A DNA stretch of 64,000 nucleotides from [Lactobacillus] rogosae (GCA_900112995.1 FONU01000019.1:1-64000), one strand, 5' to 3'. Shown: positions 1-8,520, numbered from the stretch's first letter. The notes: generated by a model not told the origin, from the sequence alone. Program-made: numbers and translations.

Positions 1-4
1 TTAG

Positions 5-146
5 AAGTTTCTTCGAAACTTCGGATGCGTGGAAAAGCAACGCAGGGCATATGATATAATGAGCACTAATGTGCTCATCTTAAAAGTTCCTTACGAAACT
101 TTATATTCGCTGAAAAACTGCACAAAATTTATGATATAATATCAGA
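5..146 (+). repeat. Two tandem diverged copies of a leader element
   Basis: Two segments (about 5-63 and 83-146) share the same order of parts: an inverted repeat of the type AAGTTTCTTCGAAACTT (5-21; imperfect in the second copy), then an AAAA-containing stretch, then ATGATATAAT (51-60 and 131-140). The first copy is followed by a small hairpin (GAGCAC-TAAT-GTGCTC, 61-76). The second copy directly precedes the glycosyltransferase at 176. The TATAAT parts resemble sigma-A -10 boxes, but I see no good -35 box. The duplication may be the trace of a local gene duplication, or two tandem promoters. Confidence 0.4.
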
Positions 147-175
147 GATAAAATAAAAATAATACGAGGAATACT

Positions 176-1342
176 ATGAGAATTCTTGAATTTGAGAACC
201 ACCACTTTGGTGTTGAAGATATTAAAGAAGCCCTTACTGAGATGGGGCATGAATTAACAGTTGTATCAACTCCACTTTTTCTGGAAAGAGCAAGCGAAGA
301 GTTTGATAAGCTTTTTGAAGAACAGATTACAGGACAGCACTACGATGCCGTATTCAGCTTTAATTACAGTGCCGCCGTATCTACTAACTGCAACCGCCAC
401 AACATTCCATACATATCATGGATATACGACAGCCCGCTTCTTACACTGTATTCATACACTATAACCAACCCCTGCAATTACATATTCTTATTCGACAGTG
501 AACAATATCTACAGCTTAAGAATGGGGGAATAAATACAGTATATTATATGCCTCTTGCTGTCAACACTGCACGTCTTGACCGTATGCCAATGAACACCAG
601 GGTTCATCAGGTATTTGACAGTGATGTATCATTTGTCGGCTCTATGTACAACGAAAAAGGCAATTTCTATGAAAGACTAGAGAATATATCTCCATATGTT
701 AAGGGCTACCTCGATGCTGTAATAAATGCACAACAGCGTATATATGGTGCTAATTTCCTTGAAGATGTACTTTCTCCTGACATAATTAAAGCCATACAGG
801 AAATAACACCTTACACACCTAATAAAGATGGCATTGAAACTCCTTCTTATGTATATGCGAATTATTTTCTTGCAAGAAAGGTCACACAGAATGAACGCTT
901 TGAGATATTAAAGGCTGTATCTGACCATTTTACAACCAAACTTTATACACACAACCCAACTCCAGAGCTTCCTGATGTGATTAACAAAGGACCTATTGAT
1001 TTCTACGACAATATGCCTTATGTATTCAAATGCAGCAAAATCAACCTGAATATCACTCTGAGAAGCATTAAATCAGGTATTCCGCTCCGCTGTATGGATA
1101 TTATGGGTGCCGGTGGATTTCTACTCACTAATTATCAGGCAGATTTCCTTGAATACTTCACACCTGATAAGGACTTTGTATATTACGAATCAATTGATGA
1201 CCTTATCAGAAAATGTGATTACTACATAAAGCACGAAGATGAACGTAAGGCTATCGCGCTAAATGGTTACAATAAAGTTAAAGAATTCCACAATTATAAG
1301 GTCAGGTTAAATGATATATTCAAAATTGCTGGGTTGATTTAA
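176..1342 (+). CDS. CgeB/DUF3880-like glycosyltransferase
   Basis: This 388-residue protein has the two-domain layout of CgeB-like glycosyltransferases. The N-terminal DUF3880-type Rossmann half contains PYISWIYDSPLLTLYS at about residue 80 and the DVSFVGSMYNEKG junction at about residue 150. The C-terminal GT-B half (Glyco_trans_1_2 type) contains KINLNITLRSIKSGIPLR and GAGGFLLTNYQADFLEYF. Such proteins are presumed nucleotide-sugar transferases; donor and acceptor cannot be read from the sequence. It has paralogues at 3396 and 38667 with nearly the same motifs. The start has a CGAGGA ribosome site six bases upstream. It is cytosolic, with no signal peptide. Convergent with the next gene. 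Confidence 0.85.
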   Translation: MRILEFENHHFGVEDIKEALTEMGHELTVVSTPLFLERASEEFDKLFEEQITGQHYDAVFSFNYSAAVSTNCNRHNIPYISWIYDSPLLTLYSYTITNPCNYIFLFDSEQYLQLKNGGINTVYYMPLAVNTARLDRMPMNTRVHQVFDSDVSFVGSMYNEKGNFYERLENISPYVKGYLDAVINAQQRIYGANFLEDVLSPDIIKAIQEITPYTPNKDGIETPSYVYANYFLARKVTQNERFEILKAVSDHFTTKLYTHNPTPELPDVINKGPIDFYDNMPYVFKCSKINLNITLRSIKSGIPLRCMDIMGAGGFLLTNYQADFLEYFTPDKDFVYYESIDDLIRKCDYYIKHEDERKAIALNGYNKVKEFHNYKVRLNDIFKIAGLI

Positions 1343-1357
1343 TATCATAATTGTAAT

Positions 1358-3247
1358 TTATAAGCCTCTTAAGATACTCTCTGCCCTATTATCCCAAATA
1401 TGTTCTTTAGAGGCTTTTATATATGCGTTCTGTGCTATACTCTCTCTTAAGCTGTCATTTGCAAGTAATTCTCTTACTACATCTGGCAGCTTTTCAAGAT
1501 GTTCAAGATTAAACGTAACAATATCCTCATAATTGTTAAATTCTCTATCCAGATATTCTGTTCTCTCACTTAAGCATACCGCACCAGACAGGCATATATT
1601 AGCTATTCTTTCCGTCATTCCTGCCTTATGCCAGGTCATCACATTAAGTCCTATCTTAGATCTGCCCCATATTTCAAGGGACTCATCTACATTTACAGCA
1701 TCATGCTTTATGAGATTATCTTTGCCAAGTCCCGAATATCTGTCCCAGGTATCTCCAAATACATCAATCTTAATACCTGCTGCCAAAAGTGTCTCAAGCA
1801 CCTTCGTCCTATAGTAATTAACTATATTGCGGCATACATCCTGCAAAGAATCAAGCAGTGAAAGAAACTTTTGCTCATCAATATTAAAATCTTTGTATAC
1901 AAGAAGCTCTTTAAGCCCCTGTTCAAATGTTATATTAGGATGTGCTTTCATATACTCATAATATTCTTTTTGAAACTCATCTTTAATAACACTCTCATCT
2001 ACATAATTACACGCCCCGATAAACACTATATCAAATGGTCTGTCCTTATTAGCCGCCCAGCCAGCATCTTCTCCTGCTGGTGGAAGCTGCAAAGCATTGA
2101 CCGCGCCAAAATGCTCCTCTATAAATTCAGCATAATATCTATCCTGGCACAAAAGATAATATTTATCATCTATTCCTTCAAACAGATTTCCAAAATACAT
2201 TGGATTATCAAACCAGAAAATGTACTTAGGACATTTCATCTTTCTAAAATAGTCTTTAAATAACACAATAGACTGAAAACCTATAAAACCCTTTAATGAA
2301 TTATCCTCAATATCAGATAGATTTACAGTCATTCCATAACTTCCATCAGATGTTATTACAGCCTGTCCTTTTTTGATAAGAGACCTGGTTATATCACCTG
2401 CAAATCTTCTTAATACTCCATGGCACGTATTATCGCCCATAATTACATAAAATGGTGCTGTATTAATCTTAATCTTTGCAAACAGCTCATCATTATTAAG
2501 AATTTCCAATAACTGTCCGTTGTATAAATCTGCACACCCTTTACTGTCAGCATATGCCTTCATTGCATATATTGCATTTTCAAGCAGTCCTTTGTGTGTC
2601 AATTCTTTCATATAAAGCTTTAAAACATAAGCATATGTAAGGAATTGGGCAGCTGTCTGTTCATCTGATATGCCTGTCACATTATACGCTTCCTGTACGT
2701 CTGATGAACCCGCTGCATTATCTGCTTCCTGTACGTCTGATGAACCCGCTGCATTATCTGCTTCCTGTATGTCTGATGAGCCTGCTTCCTGTGAAAATAA
2801 GTTCTCTTCGCTTGAACACAGCACGCCATATATTCCATTGTAATTATACTTTTCTGCATAATATGCCACTCTTACCGCAAGCTCATAATCTATGCCAGCC
2901 GTTAATTCTTCATTATAACAGCCTGTATACACGAGTATGCTTTTCTTAATGACCACACCATATACATTCATTTTAAAATAATCAATTATGTTATTAAAAT
3001 CTATTTCTCCGTCTTGCACATTTTCTCCAAATATAGCCATACCATAATCCAGCAGGAAATCATTTTCCGTGATTATCTGTCTTATCTCTTCCTCACTTGT
3101 TACATTTTCATCAGCCAGTATCACATAATCTGCCTCTTCTGCCCCAATCATAAGATTTCTTTTAGCCGGACTTTTAAAATCCTCTCTATTAAAATCAAAC
3201 CCTTTAATTATATCATTGTGATAACTGCTGTTTTCCATATTATCCAT
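1358..3247 (-). CDS. Large CgeB-like glycosyltransferase with a repeat-containing N-terminal half
   Basis: This 629-residue protein is much longer than its relatives (about 390). The C-terminal half is a CgeB-type glycosyltransferase: RPFDIVFIGACNYVDES, then KIGLNVMTWHKAGMTERIAN and a typical final helix region. The N-terminal half of about 250 residues is unrecognised. It carries a 12-residue tandem repeat (unit GSSDVQEADNAA, about residues 155-190), encoded by a 36-bp DNA repeat at 2689-2780, which may work as a flexible linker. The family's usual role is sugar transfer to a surface glycan; donor unknown. An alternative start nine bases downstream (MENSS) is possible. It lies between two plus-strand paralogue-type genes. 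Confidence 0.75.
   Translation of the reverse strand: MDNMENSSYHNDIIKGFDFNREDFKSPAKRNLMIGAEEADYVILADENVTSEEEIRQIITENDFLLDYGMAIFGENVQDGEIDFNNIIDYFKMNVYGVVIKKSILVYTGCYNEELTAGIDYELAVRVAYYAEKYNYNGIYGVLCSSEENLFSQEAGSSDIQEADNAAGSSDVQEADNAAGSSDVQEAYNVTGISDEQTAAQFLTYAYVLKLYMKELTHKGLLENAIYAMKAYADSKGCADLYNGQLLEILNNDELFAKIKINTAPFYVIMGDNTCHGVLRRFAGDITRSLIKKGQAVITSDGSYGMTVNLSDIEDNSLKGFIGFQSIVLFKDYFRKMKCPKYIFWFDNPMYFGNLFEGIDDKYYLLCQDRYYAEFIEEHFGAVNALQLPPAGEDAGWAANKDRPFDIVFIGACNYVDESVIKDEFQKEYYEYMKAHPNITFEQGLKELLVYKDFNIDEQKFLSLLDSLQDVCRNIVNYYRTKVLETLLAAGIKIDVFGDTWDRYSGLGKDNLIKHDAVNVDESLEIWGRSKIGLNVMTWHKAGMTERIANICLSGAVCLSERTEYLDREFNNYEDIVTFNLEHLEKLPDVVRELLANDSLRESIAQNAYIKASKEHIWDNRAESILRGL
2689..2780. repeat. 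36-bp in-frame tandem repeat (about 2.5 units)
   Basis: The unit beginning CTTCCTGTACGTCTGATGAA at 2689 is repeated at 2725 and, with a few changes and truncated, at 2761. The length is a multiple of three, so copy changes keep the reading frame of the glycosyltransferase at 1358-3247 and only alter the length of a hydrophilic linker. A degenerate further unit may precede it (residues YNVTGISDEQ). Confidence 0.85.
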
Positions 3248-3395
3248 CTCACTTTCTTATCTTTCCTATAAGAATTCTTATATTTATGTATATAACTTCG
3301 CCAGCTGCTTTACGCTTTCTTACTGGCAACACGTCTTTGTTTATGATAAAATATAATTCTCAATTACTTATATAGTATATATGCAAAGGAGAATT

Positions 3396-4574
3396 ATGAA
3401 CATACTTTTTTATAGATATGGAAGTATATGCGAACCCGACATTATCGCTTCCTTTAAACACCTAGGTTTCAATATAACAGAAGATACAAGAGAAGTATAC
3501 AACAAACAGCTTCTTCCATCAGACTGCATTAAGGGGCTTAACGAGCTTTTAAAGCAGGACACTTATTCTTTTATATTCTCAATTAACTTTTTTCCTTCAG
3601 TATCTGATGTATGTAATATATGGGGTATTCCGTATCTGTGCCTTATCGTGGACAGCCCTGTACTTGAATTATTCTCAACTTCATTAGCTAATCCCTGCAA
3701 TAAGGTATTCTTATTCGACAGACAGTTGTACAACGATTTCCACCACATCAACCCTGACGGAATATTTCATATTCCACTTGCTACCAACGTCCGTGACAAT
3801 TACGCTACTGCAACTATGGCAAGTGCTGCTGACAGAGCCAGATTTTCATCAGATATATCATTTATCGGCTCTTTATATTCAGAGAAATGTCTATATAACC
3901 AAATTACTCTTCCTGAAAAAATGCGTGGCTATGTAGACGGACTTATTGAAGCGCAGCTACTTGTATATGGATATAACTTCATCGAGGAATGTGTAACCCC
4001 TGAACTAATAGAAGCATTTTGCAAAGTCAGACCTGAGCTTATCAACTTTCCTGACAGTATGAAGGTTGATACAAAAGCTGTAATTGCACAGCACATTATA
4101 AGTGTAAAGGTGGCTGAACAGGAGCGGCTTCGTTACCTGAAAGCCTTATCTGAACATTTCAACGTAGACTTGTATACAGGCAGTGATACATACTCAATGC
4201 CACTAATTCATAATCGTGGTTTTGCTAAGACAAACACAGAAATGCCTATTATATTCCACCAAAGTAAAATCAACCTTAACTTAACAGCCAAATCAATACG
4301 AAGTGGTCTGTCTCTTCGCATATTTGACGTACTTGGCTGTGAAGGTTTTCTTATAACTAACTATCAGGCAGAACTGCCAGAACATTTTAATATAGGTGAA
4401 GATCTGGAAGCATATACAAGTCTTGATGACTTAATGGGAAAATGTGAATACTACCTTTCACACGATAAAGAACGCAGGGAAATAGCACATAATGGCTTTG
4501 AAAAAGTTAAAAAGTACCATACATATGATATCAGGCTTACTCAGATGCTGGAGATTGCGTTTGGGCTTAAATAA
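3396..4574 (+). CDS. CgeB/DUF3880-like glycosyltransferase
   Basis: A 392-residue paralogue of the gene at 176. It shows LCLIVDSPVLELFSTSLANP in the N-terminal half, the DISFIGSLYSEKC junction, and KINLNLTAKSIRSGLSLRIF followed by GCEGFLITNYQAELPEHF in the C-terminal half. I start it at 3396 rather than the upstream in-frame ATG at 3381, because AAAGGAG (3385-3391) is a well-placed ribosome site and overlaps the earlier codon. A TATAAT at 3352-3357 may be its -10 box. The next gene (GT8) follows 52 bases downstream on the same strand and is probably co-transcribed. Donor and acceptor unknown; surface or flagellar glycan assembly is inferred from position. Confidence 0.85.
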   Translation: MNILFYRYGSICEPDIIASFKHLGFNITEDTREVYNKQLLPSDCIKGLNELLKQDTYSFIFSINFFPSVSDVCNIWGIPYLCLIVDSPVLELFSTSLANPCNKVFLFDRQLYNDFHHINPDGIFHIPLATNVRDNYATATMASAADRARFSSDISFIGSLYSEKCLYNQITLPEKMRGYVDGLIEAQLLVYGYNFIEECVTPELIEAFCKVRPELINFPDSMKVDTKAVIAQHIISVKVAEQERLRYLKALSEHFNVDLYTGSDTYSMPLIHNRGFAKTNTEMPIIFHQSKINLNLTAKSIRSGLSLRIFDVLGCEGFLITNYQAELPEHFNIGEDLEAYTSLDDLMGKCEYYLSHDKERREIAHNGFEKVKKYHTYDIRLTQMLEIAFGLK

Positions 4575-4626
4575 TACGCTGCATTATAAAACATATTATA
4601 TAAAAATTCTAATGGGAGATTTAATT

Positions 4627-5589
4627 ATGAATATTGCAACTGCACTAAACAGAAAATACCTCGAATACACAGTCGTTATGCTATGTTCATTATGTGAAAA
4701 TAACAATGAACATATTGATGCCTATCTTCTACATAGTGAACTTACACCACAAGATATTGACCTTATTAAAAATTCTCTATCAAAATATAATATTACAATA
4801 ATTTCAGTTGAAATAAACAAATCTGATTTTGATGACAGACTTCCAAGAAATACACAATGGAGCATTGAAACTTATTATAGACTTATGTTAATGGATATAC
4901 TCCCTGAAAGCGTAGACCGACTAATGTATCTTGATGTCGATTTAATAATAAATGGCTCTATAGAAGAACTTTACCACGTTGATTTTGCTGGTGATGACGT
5001 CATTGCCGCCGATGATAGTAATGGAAAACGTACATTAGATACATTTGGTTCAAAACAAATTGAAATGTTCCGTGATATGCTTGCCCAAGGTTTTCGCTAT
5101 TTTAACGCAGGCGTTATGCTTTTTAACGTTGCTCAAATCCGAAAAACACATAATTTCAATACTTATATGGCTGCTGTAAAAGAATGGAACTATGAAATGG
5201 AGGCTCCTGATCAGGATATACTCAACTATGTACATGGATATAAAGCTGGATATGTTGATTACAAAGAATTTAATCTTTTTGCAAGGATTGCCCACAATCA
5301 AAAATATTCATATAACGATGTTAAAAATTCTGTTAAAATTATTCATTTTGCAGGTGACAAGCCTTGGAATAATACTAACTGTCATTATGATATTGAACAA
5401 TTATGGTGGGATTACGCTAAAAAGACACCTTTCTATCATTCTCTTCTTGAACAGCTTCAACAAAATCTTATGTCAGATAACACTTTAGAAGCAATTTTTG
5501 ACAATCTTATTAAAGAAAATGGAGAGCTCAAAGACAAAGTATCATCTCTGCTCTCCATTAATGAAAAACTTATAACTATGGTAAAATAA
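4627..5589 (+). CDS. Family 8 glycosyltransferase (GT-A, DxD)
   Basis: This 320-residue protein matches family GT8 (LgtC/GspA type retaining galactosyl- or glucosyltransferases). It has the metal-binding DxD in MYLDVDLIINGSIEELY (D103 and D105), the NAGVMLFN motif near residue 160, the QDILNY motif near residue 197, and the HFAGDKPW C-terminal signature near residue 240. A short coiled-coil tail follows. I start at 4627 because a GGGAG ribosome site lies at 4613-4617; the upstream frame is open into the preceding gene but lacks family similarity. It sits 52 bases after the DUF3880-type gene. A hairpin terminator follows at 5620. Confidence 0.88.
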   Translation: MNIATALNRKYLEYTVVMLCSLCENNNEHIDAYLLHSELTPQDIDLIKNSLSKYNITIISVEINKSDFDDRLPRNTQWSIETYYRLMLMDILPESVDRLMYLDVDLIINGSIEELYHVDFAGDDVIAADDSNGKRTLDTFGSKQIEMFRDMLAQGFRYFNAGVMLFNVAQIRKTHNFNTYMAAVKEWNYEMEAPDQDILNYVHGYKAGYVDYKEFNLFARIAHNQKYSYNDVKNSVKIIHFAGDKPWNNTNCHYDIEQLWWDYAKKTPFYHSLLEQLQQNLMSDNTLEAIFDNLIKENGELKDKVSSLLSINEKLITMVK

Positions 5590-5619
5590 ATATATTTATT
5601 ATTAATTTAGCAATAATAA

Positions 5620-5648
5620 CAGCGGGAACATATCTTCCCGCTGTCTTA
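5620..5648 (+). terminator. Probable Rho-independent terminator after the GT8 gene
   Basis: The inverted repeat CAGCGGGA (5620-5627) pairs with TCCCGCTG (5635-5642) around a short AT loop. It lies 30 bases after the GT8 stop. The following T-tract (TCTTAATTGT) is weak. Confidence 0.6.
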
Positions 5649-5650
5649 AT

Positions 5651-5880
5651 TGTCATAGAGTATTACAATCCATTTCAGTTCTACTACTATTGCCGATTTA
5701 TTAACATTATTCCTTGGGACGAAGACCATTGCTGCAATCCAATCTGCACCTCCTGATTAGGTATTGCCACCTTCTTATTATCAAAGTCATAAGTCAGATA
5801 TCCAAGATGTACAAGTAATGTTAAAACATCATCAGAACTCTCAAGGTAAACGCTCCAACCCATGTACCTACAAACGCCCC
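5651..5880 (-). pseudogene. Remnant of a PD-(D/E)XK nuclease / predicted AAA-ATPase family protein
   Basis: Read on the minus strand, two separate frames give family-typical pieces. One is SSDDVLTLLVHLGYLTYDFD followed by NKKVAIPNQEVQ; the other, after stops and a frame change, is NKSAIVVELKW, the E-x-K half of the PD-(D/E)XK site. In intact members of this large family (AAA-ATPase_like plus PDDEXK_9, DUF1703) these segments are separated by roughly 80-100 residues that are missing here. No start, no ATPase part and several stops: a dead fragment. The identification is from remembered family motifs. Confidence 0.6.
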
Positions 5881-5918
5881 GGAAAATTTGATATAACCAT
5901 AATAATCCAGTTGCACAA

Positions 5919-5955
5919 GTTGTACGATTTTAACGAATTGTACAATTCGTACAAC
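5919..5955. promoter_or_regulatory. Nested palindromes, possible operator
   Basis: GTTGTACGA (5919-5927) is a perfect inverted repeat of TCGTACAAC (5947-5955). Inside lies a perfect 14-base palindrome, GAATTGTACAATTC (5935-5948). A further AGTACAA follows at about 5958-5964. The repeated (T/C)GTAC core looks like an operator with several half-sites. It sits just upstream of a GGGGAGG ribosome site and a mini-ORF. Confidence 0.45.
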
Positions 5956-5986
5956 CAGTACAAATTTTTTGGGGAGGTTATAATTA

Positions 5987-6055
5987 TTGAATGCTAAAGA
6001 GCTGGAAACACATCACAATCTTAAAAAGTTGGCATCCCTAATAGCGGATAGCTGA
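5987..6055 (+). CDS. Mini-ORF behind a strong ribosome site (22 codons, probably truncated)
   Basis: A GGGGAGG sequence (5971-5977) is followed nine bases later by a TTG codon opening a 22-residue frame, MNAKELETHHNLKKLASLIA then DS, and a stop. The frame begins directly after the palindromic operator-like site. The arrangement (operator, ribosome site, short frame, terminator at 6067) looks like a small regulator, or antitoxin, gene cut off early by mutation or deletion. I recognise no family. Coding status is uncertain. Confidence 0.3.
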   Translation: MNAKELETHHNLKKLASLIADS

Positions 6056-6066
6056 TATCATATGAG

Positions 6067-6103
6067 CGGACGAGCGGTATCGCTCGTCCGTATAAGAGGT
6101 TTT
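6067..6103 (+). terminator. Rho-independent terminator
   Basis: A perfect 10-bp stem, CGGACGAGCG (6067-6076) with CGCTCGTCCG (6081-6090), has a GTAT loop. It is followed by TATAAGAGGTTTTTC. It ends the operator/mini-ORF unit. A hairpin with the same CGGACGAG core occurs at 11573-11597. Confidence 0.75.
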
Positions 6104-6124
6104 TCAACTGCATATTATTCAAAT

Positions 6125-6330
6125 TTAATTAATTTTCTTTAAATCAACAACAACACTATCTTCTTTTAATTCAAATTTTCCAACCATTACATAATCATAC
6201 GTACCAGCTCTCACCTCATATATCGTAATTTAGCATCATTTACCAGATACAAGCATCCAATTCCTCGTGCACTAGCTCGACCATATGTAGTCTTATCAAT
6301 TGGAGGTACACCAATTTTCTTTATTGAAAT
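6125..6330 (-). pseudogene. Frameshifted RES-domain remnant
   Basis: On the minus strand the first frame gives KKIGVPPIDKTTYGRASARG followed by IGCLYLVNDAK. After a one-base shift at about 6229-6233 the next frame gives TIYEVRAGTYDYVMVGKFEL and ends VVVDLKKIN-stop. This order (GR-x-G-I-x-x-LYL, then E-x-R, then V-x-DL) is the hallmark of the RES domain, known from NAD-degrading toxins of Xre-RES toxin-antitoxin systems and from larger RES proteins. Here the frame is broken and the N-terminus is missing or unrecognisable up to about 6440. Not functional as it stands. Confidence 0.65.
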
Positions 6331-6447
6331 TACTTCTTACAAATTCAAAGATAAATATTAGTATAATCAAATATATTCCCACTAAGTACGAATCATAAGT
6401 TCACTATTCACAATACAATTTTCAACTTTGTATCAAATATTTTGTAA

Positions 6448-7371
6448 TTAATTATACACATATGCTTCACTAATCAAGCAATAACATAAATTATAATTTG
6501 CAGTCGTTGCCTCTACCTTTAAAGTTGAACAACTGTTAATAGCTACATCTGTTACTTTAATTGGTTCATCTAATTTTGATATTTCAGTTGAATATATTAC
6601 ATTTTCATTTTCATCCTTTAAAGAAACCGTCACATTATTAGTATTACTACTTCCATCTGCAATTGATATTATAAAACTTATATAATTATATTTTTTATCA
6701 GTATTATATATTATATATGAATTATTATAGGTCAATTGCAAAGCATTTGATCTATTATTTCCTCTGGAGTCCTTCTTTGAAACATTTACATCACAATTCT
6801 TCTTATCTACAACCCATATTTTATCTGAAAACAAGCTTGTTCTGTCTGATACTTTTTTCCCAATATACATATAATTATCGTCTGTCGTAATAGTTTTATT
6901 GTTTCCAACTATTCCTTCAATTACACTTTTTGCATAATATTCCTTACCATCAATAACTGCTTGTGATTTATCCGATGCGATTGAAATATTACTACTATCA
7001 ACATATAATCCAAGATTCCTATAAACAACATAACTTCTATCATTTAATTGATTTTTTAATAATTCATTTTGCTCTTTAATTTCAACATAGTTTTTATAAT
7101 ACTCTGTATTCTGATCATTCAATTTTTCATTATCTTGTATCGTCTTTTGATAATCTTTTATAAATTCATCTACATTATTAAAACTTACTACATTACCATC
7201 TCCTATAACACTCGAATTAATATTTTTATAAATTTTCTTTTCCTCATATGTGCTTCCTCCTAAAGCACCCACTATAGCTGTAGCAATTATAATAATCAAC
7301 TTCCATTTCTTATTTTTTATTTTAAGTTCTTCTTTTTTTATTTCCTTTTCTTTTATCTCTACATCTGACAT
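6448..7371 (-). CDS. Membrane-anchored protein with stalk-like and NPCBM-like domains
   Basis: 307 residues. A lysine/glutamate-rich start precedes one transmembrane segment (KLIIIIATAIVGALGG, about 24-40), so the bulk is probably outside the cell. Then come a predicted coiled coil (about 65-112), a small stalk-like module (GLYVDSSNISIASDKSQ to DDNYMYIGKKV, about 120-175), and a C-terminal beta-rich domain like the NPCBM/NEW2 carbohydrate-binding-associated fold (YNYISFIISIADGS, then IKVTDVAINSCSTLKVEATT). The architecture is common in clostridial cell-surface and phage-linked proteins; the exact role is unknown. AAAGGAG lies seven bases before the ATG. The gene at 11639 carries the same stalk-like module but stops right after it. 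Confidence 0.7.
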   Translation of the reverse strand: MSDVEIKEKEIKKEELKIKNKKWKLIIIIATAIVGALGGSTYEEKKIYKNINSSVIGDGNVVSFNNVDEFIKDYQKTIQDNEKLNDQNTEYYKNYVEIKEQNELLKNQLNDRSYVVYRNLGLYVDSSNISIASDKSQAVIDGKEYYAKSVIEGIVGNNKTITTDDNYMYIGKKVSDRTSLFSDKIWVVDKKNCDVNVSKKDSRGNNRSNALQLTYNNSYIIYNTDKKYNYISFIISIADGSSNTNNVTVSLKDENENVIYSTEISKLDEPIKVTDVAINSCSTLKVEATTANYNLCYCLISEAYVYN

Positions 7372-7707
7372 ATTAATCTCCTTTTATCTTAACATTGTAC
7401 TTTACATTTTCTTAAATATGTTCCCCCCCACTTCCTATTTTAGCTTAAAATACTTTTAATCTACTAAAAGCAACAAGCCACCCGAATCCTAACGGACCGA
7501 ATGGCTTATAATTCTATTATATATATTATGTATTGCCCCACTACAACCATTAGAATTCCTATCAATCCCATCTTTATTATCTTAATTAGAGTATAAAGCA
7601 CCTAAATTTATTTTGCAATAATTTACTAAGTATATACTCTTCAATATTATGTATACTTTAATCTCTACTTAAAGCAAAATATCTAAAAGCTTATTATTAT
7701 AATATCT
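7372..7707. other. Intergenic stretch with a G7 tract and one hairpin
   Basis: Between two minus-strand genes. It holds a run of seven C on the plus strand (7423-7429, G7 on the coding strand), 52 bases ahead of the membrane-protein start, in the context AAGTGGGGGGGAAC. An inverted repeat AAGCCA (7475-7480) / TGGCTT (7502-7507) with partial inner pairing could be a terminator for the upstream minus-strand gene, since TTGCTTTTAG follows on that strand. I see no gene in the rest, which is AT-rich. Confidence 0.5.
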
Positions 7708-8520
7708 TTATACTAATACTAATTCCAACATTTTTAAAATCTGTTCATATATACCAACTTTCTGGGCATCCTGAAGTATTATTTCTACACGATGATTGAA
7801 CATCCCGGTTTTTATATAATCATTTTTATATTTTCCAAGTAATTTACAGCTTGATACTAAATAGTTATATGAATTCGACGAAATTCCATCACTAGAAATA
7901 GCTGCATCAACTAATACTCCATCGACAAAGCCAGCCTTATAATTTTTTGCTATACGTAATACAAAATCATAATCCTCTAATGCCGAAAAGCTATTATCCA
8001 TCTTTCCTACAGCATTAAGACAATTTTTTTTAACCACTAAACTTGAAAATGGTATTAAATTATCCCATAATAGTTGGTTATATATATTTCCTATTTTATT
8101 ATCATACGATATTCTCTCATCCGGCAGAATCATACTATGTGTATCATCAATCTTATATCTCAACTTACTGTAAACAAAATCTAATTGCTCATTAAGTTCA
8201 AACAATTTCATCTGCCTTTCCAGCTTATCAGCAACCCACATATCATCAGAATCCTGAAAAGCTATATATTCTCCTTTTGATACTTTTATTCCATAATTTC
8301 TTGCCGCACATACCCCTGAATTTGTAACAAATTTATGATAAATAATCCTATCATCATTAATTTCATTTATGACATTCTCAGTTTCATCTATAGAACCATC
8401 ATCTACAATAATTAATTCATAGTCTTTATATGTTTGATCTAATATACTCCTTATAGAATTCTTTATAATATATGCTCGATTATATGTGGGTAATATTACA
8501 CTAACTTTTCTTTTCTCCAT
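7708..8520 (-). CDS. Family 2 glycosyltransferase
   Basis: 270 residues with a GT2 GT-A fold: KVSVILPTYNRAYIIKNSIR at the start, ELIIVDDGS near residue 36, CAARNYGI near residue 72 and the DxD-type DSDDMWVADKLERQ near residue 91. The protein ends shortly after the core, without membrane segments, so it is a soluble sugar transferase acting at the membrane or on a protein. Donor and acceptor unknown. AAGGA lies eight bases before the ATG. It follows the CgeB-like gene at 8599-9771 in the same direction. Confidence 0.88.
   Translation of the reverse strand: MEKRKVSVILPTYNRAYIIKNSIRSILDQTYKDYELIIVDDGSIDETENVINEINDDRIIYHKFVTNSGVCAARNYGIKVSKGEYIAFQDSDDMWVADKLERQMKLFELNEQLDFVYSKLRYKIDDTHSMILPDERISYDNKIGNIYNQLLWDNLIPFSSLVVKKNCLNAVGKMDNSFSALEDYDFVLRIAKNYKAGFVDGVLVDAAISSDGISSNSYNYLVSSCKLLGKYKNDYIKTGMFNHRVEIILQDAQKVGIYEQILKMLELVLV

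Noticed and set aside
1871-2263. 130-residue plus-strand frame inside the large CgeB-like gene
   Set aside because: Antisense shadow, rich in I/F/K from reversed AT-rich codons, without a start signal.
2689-2780. Short direct repeats resembling a CRISPR array
   Set aside because: The units are contiguous with no spacers and in frame with the glycosyltransferase, so they are a coding tandem repeat.
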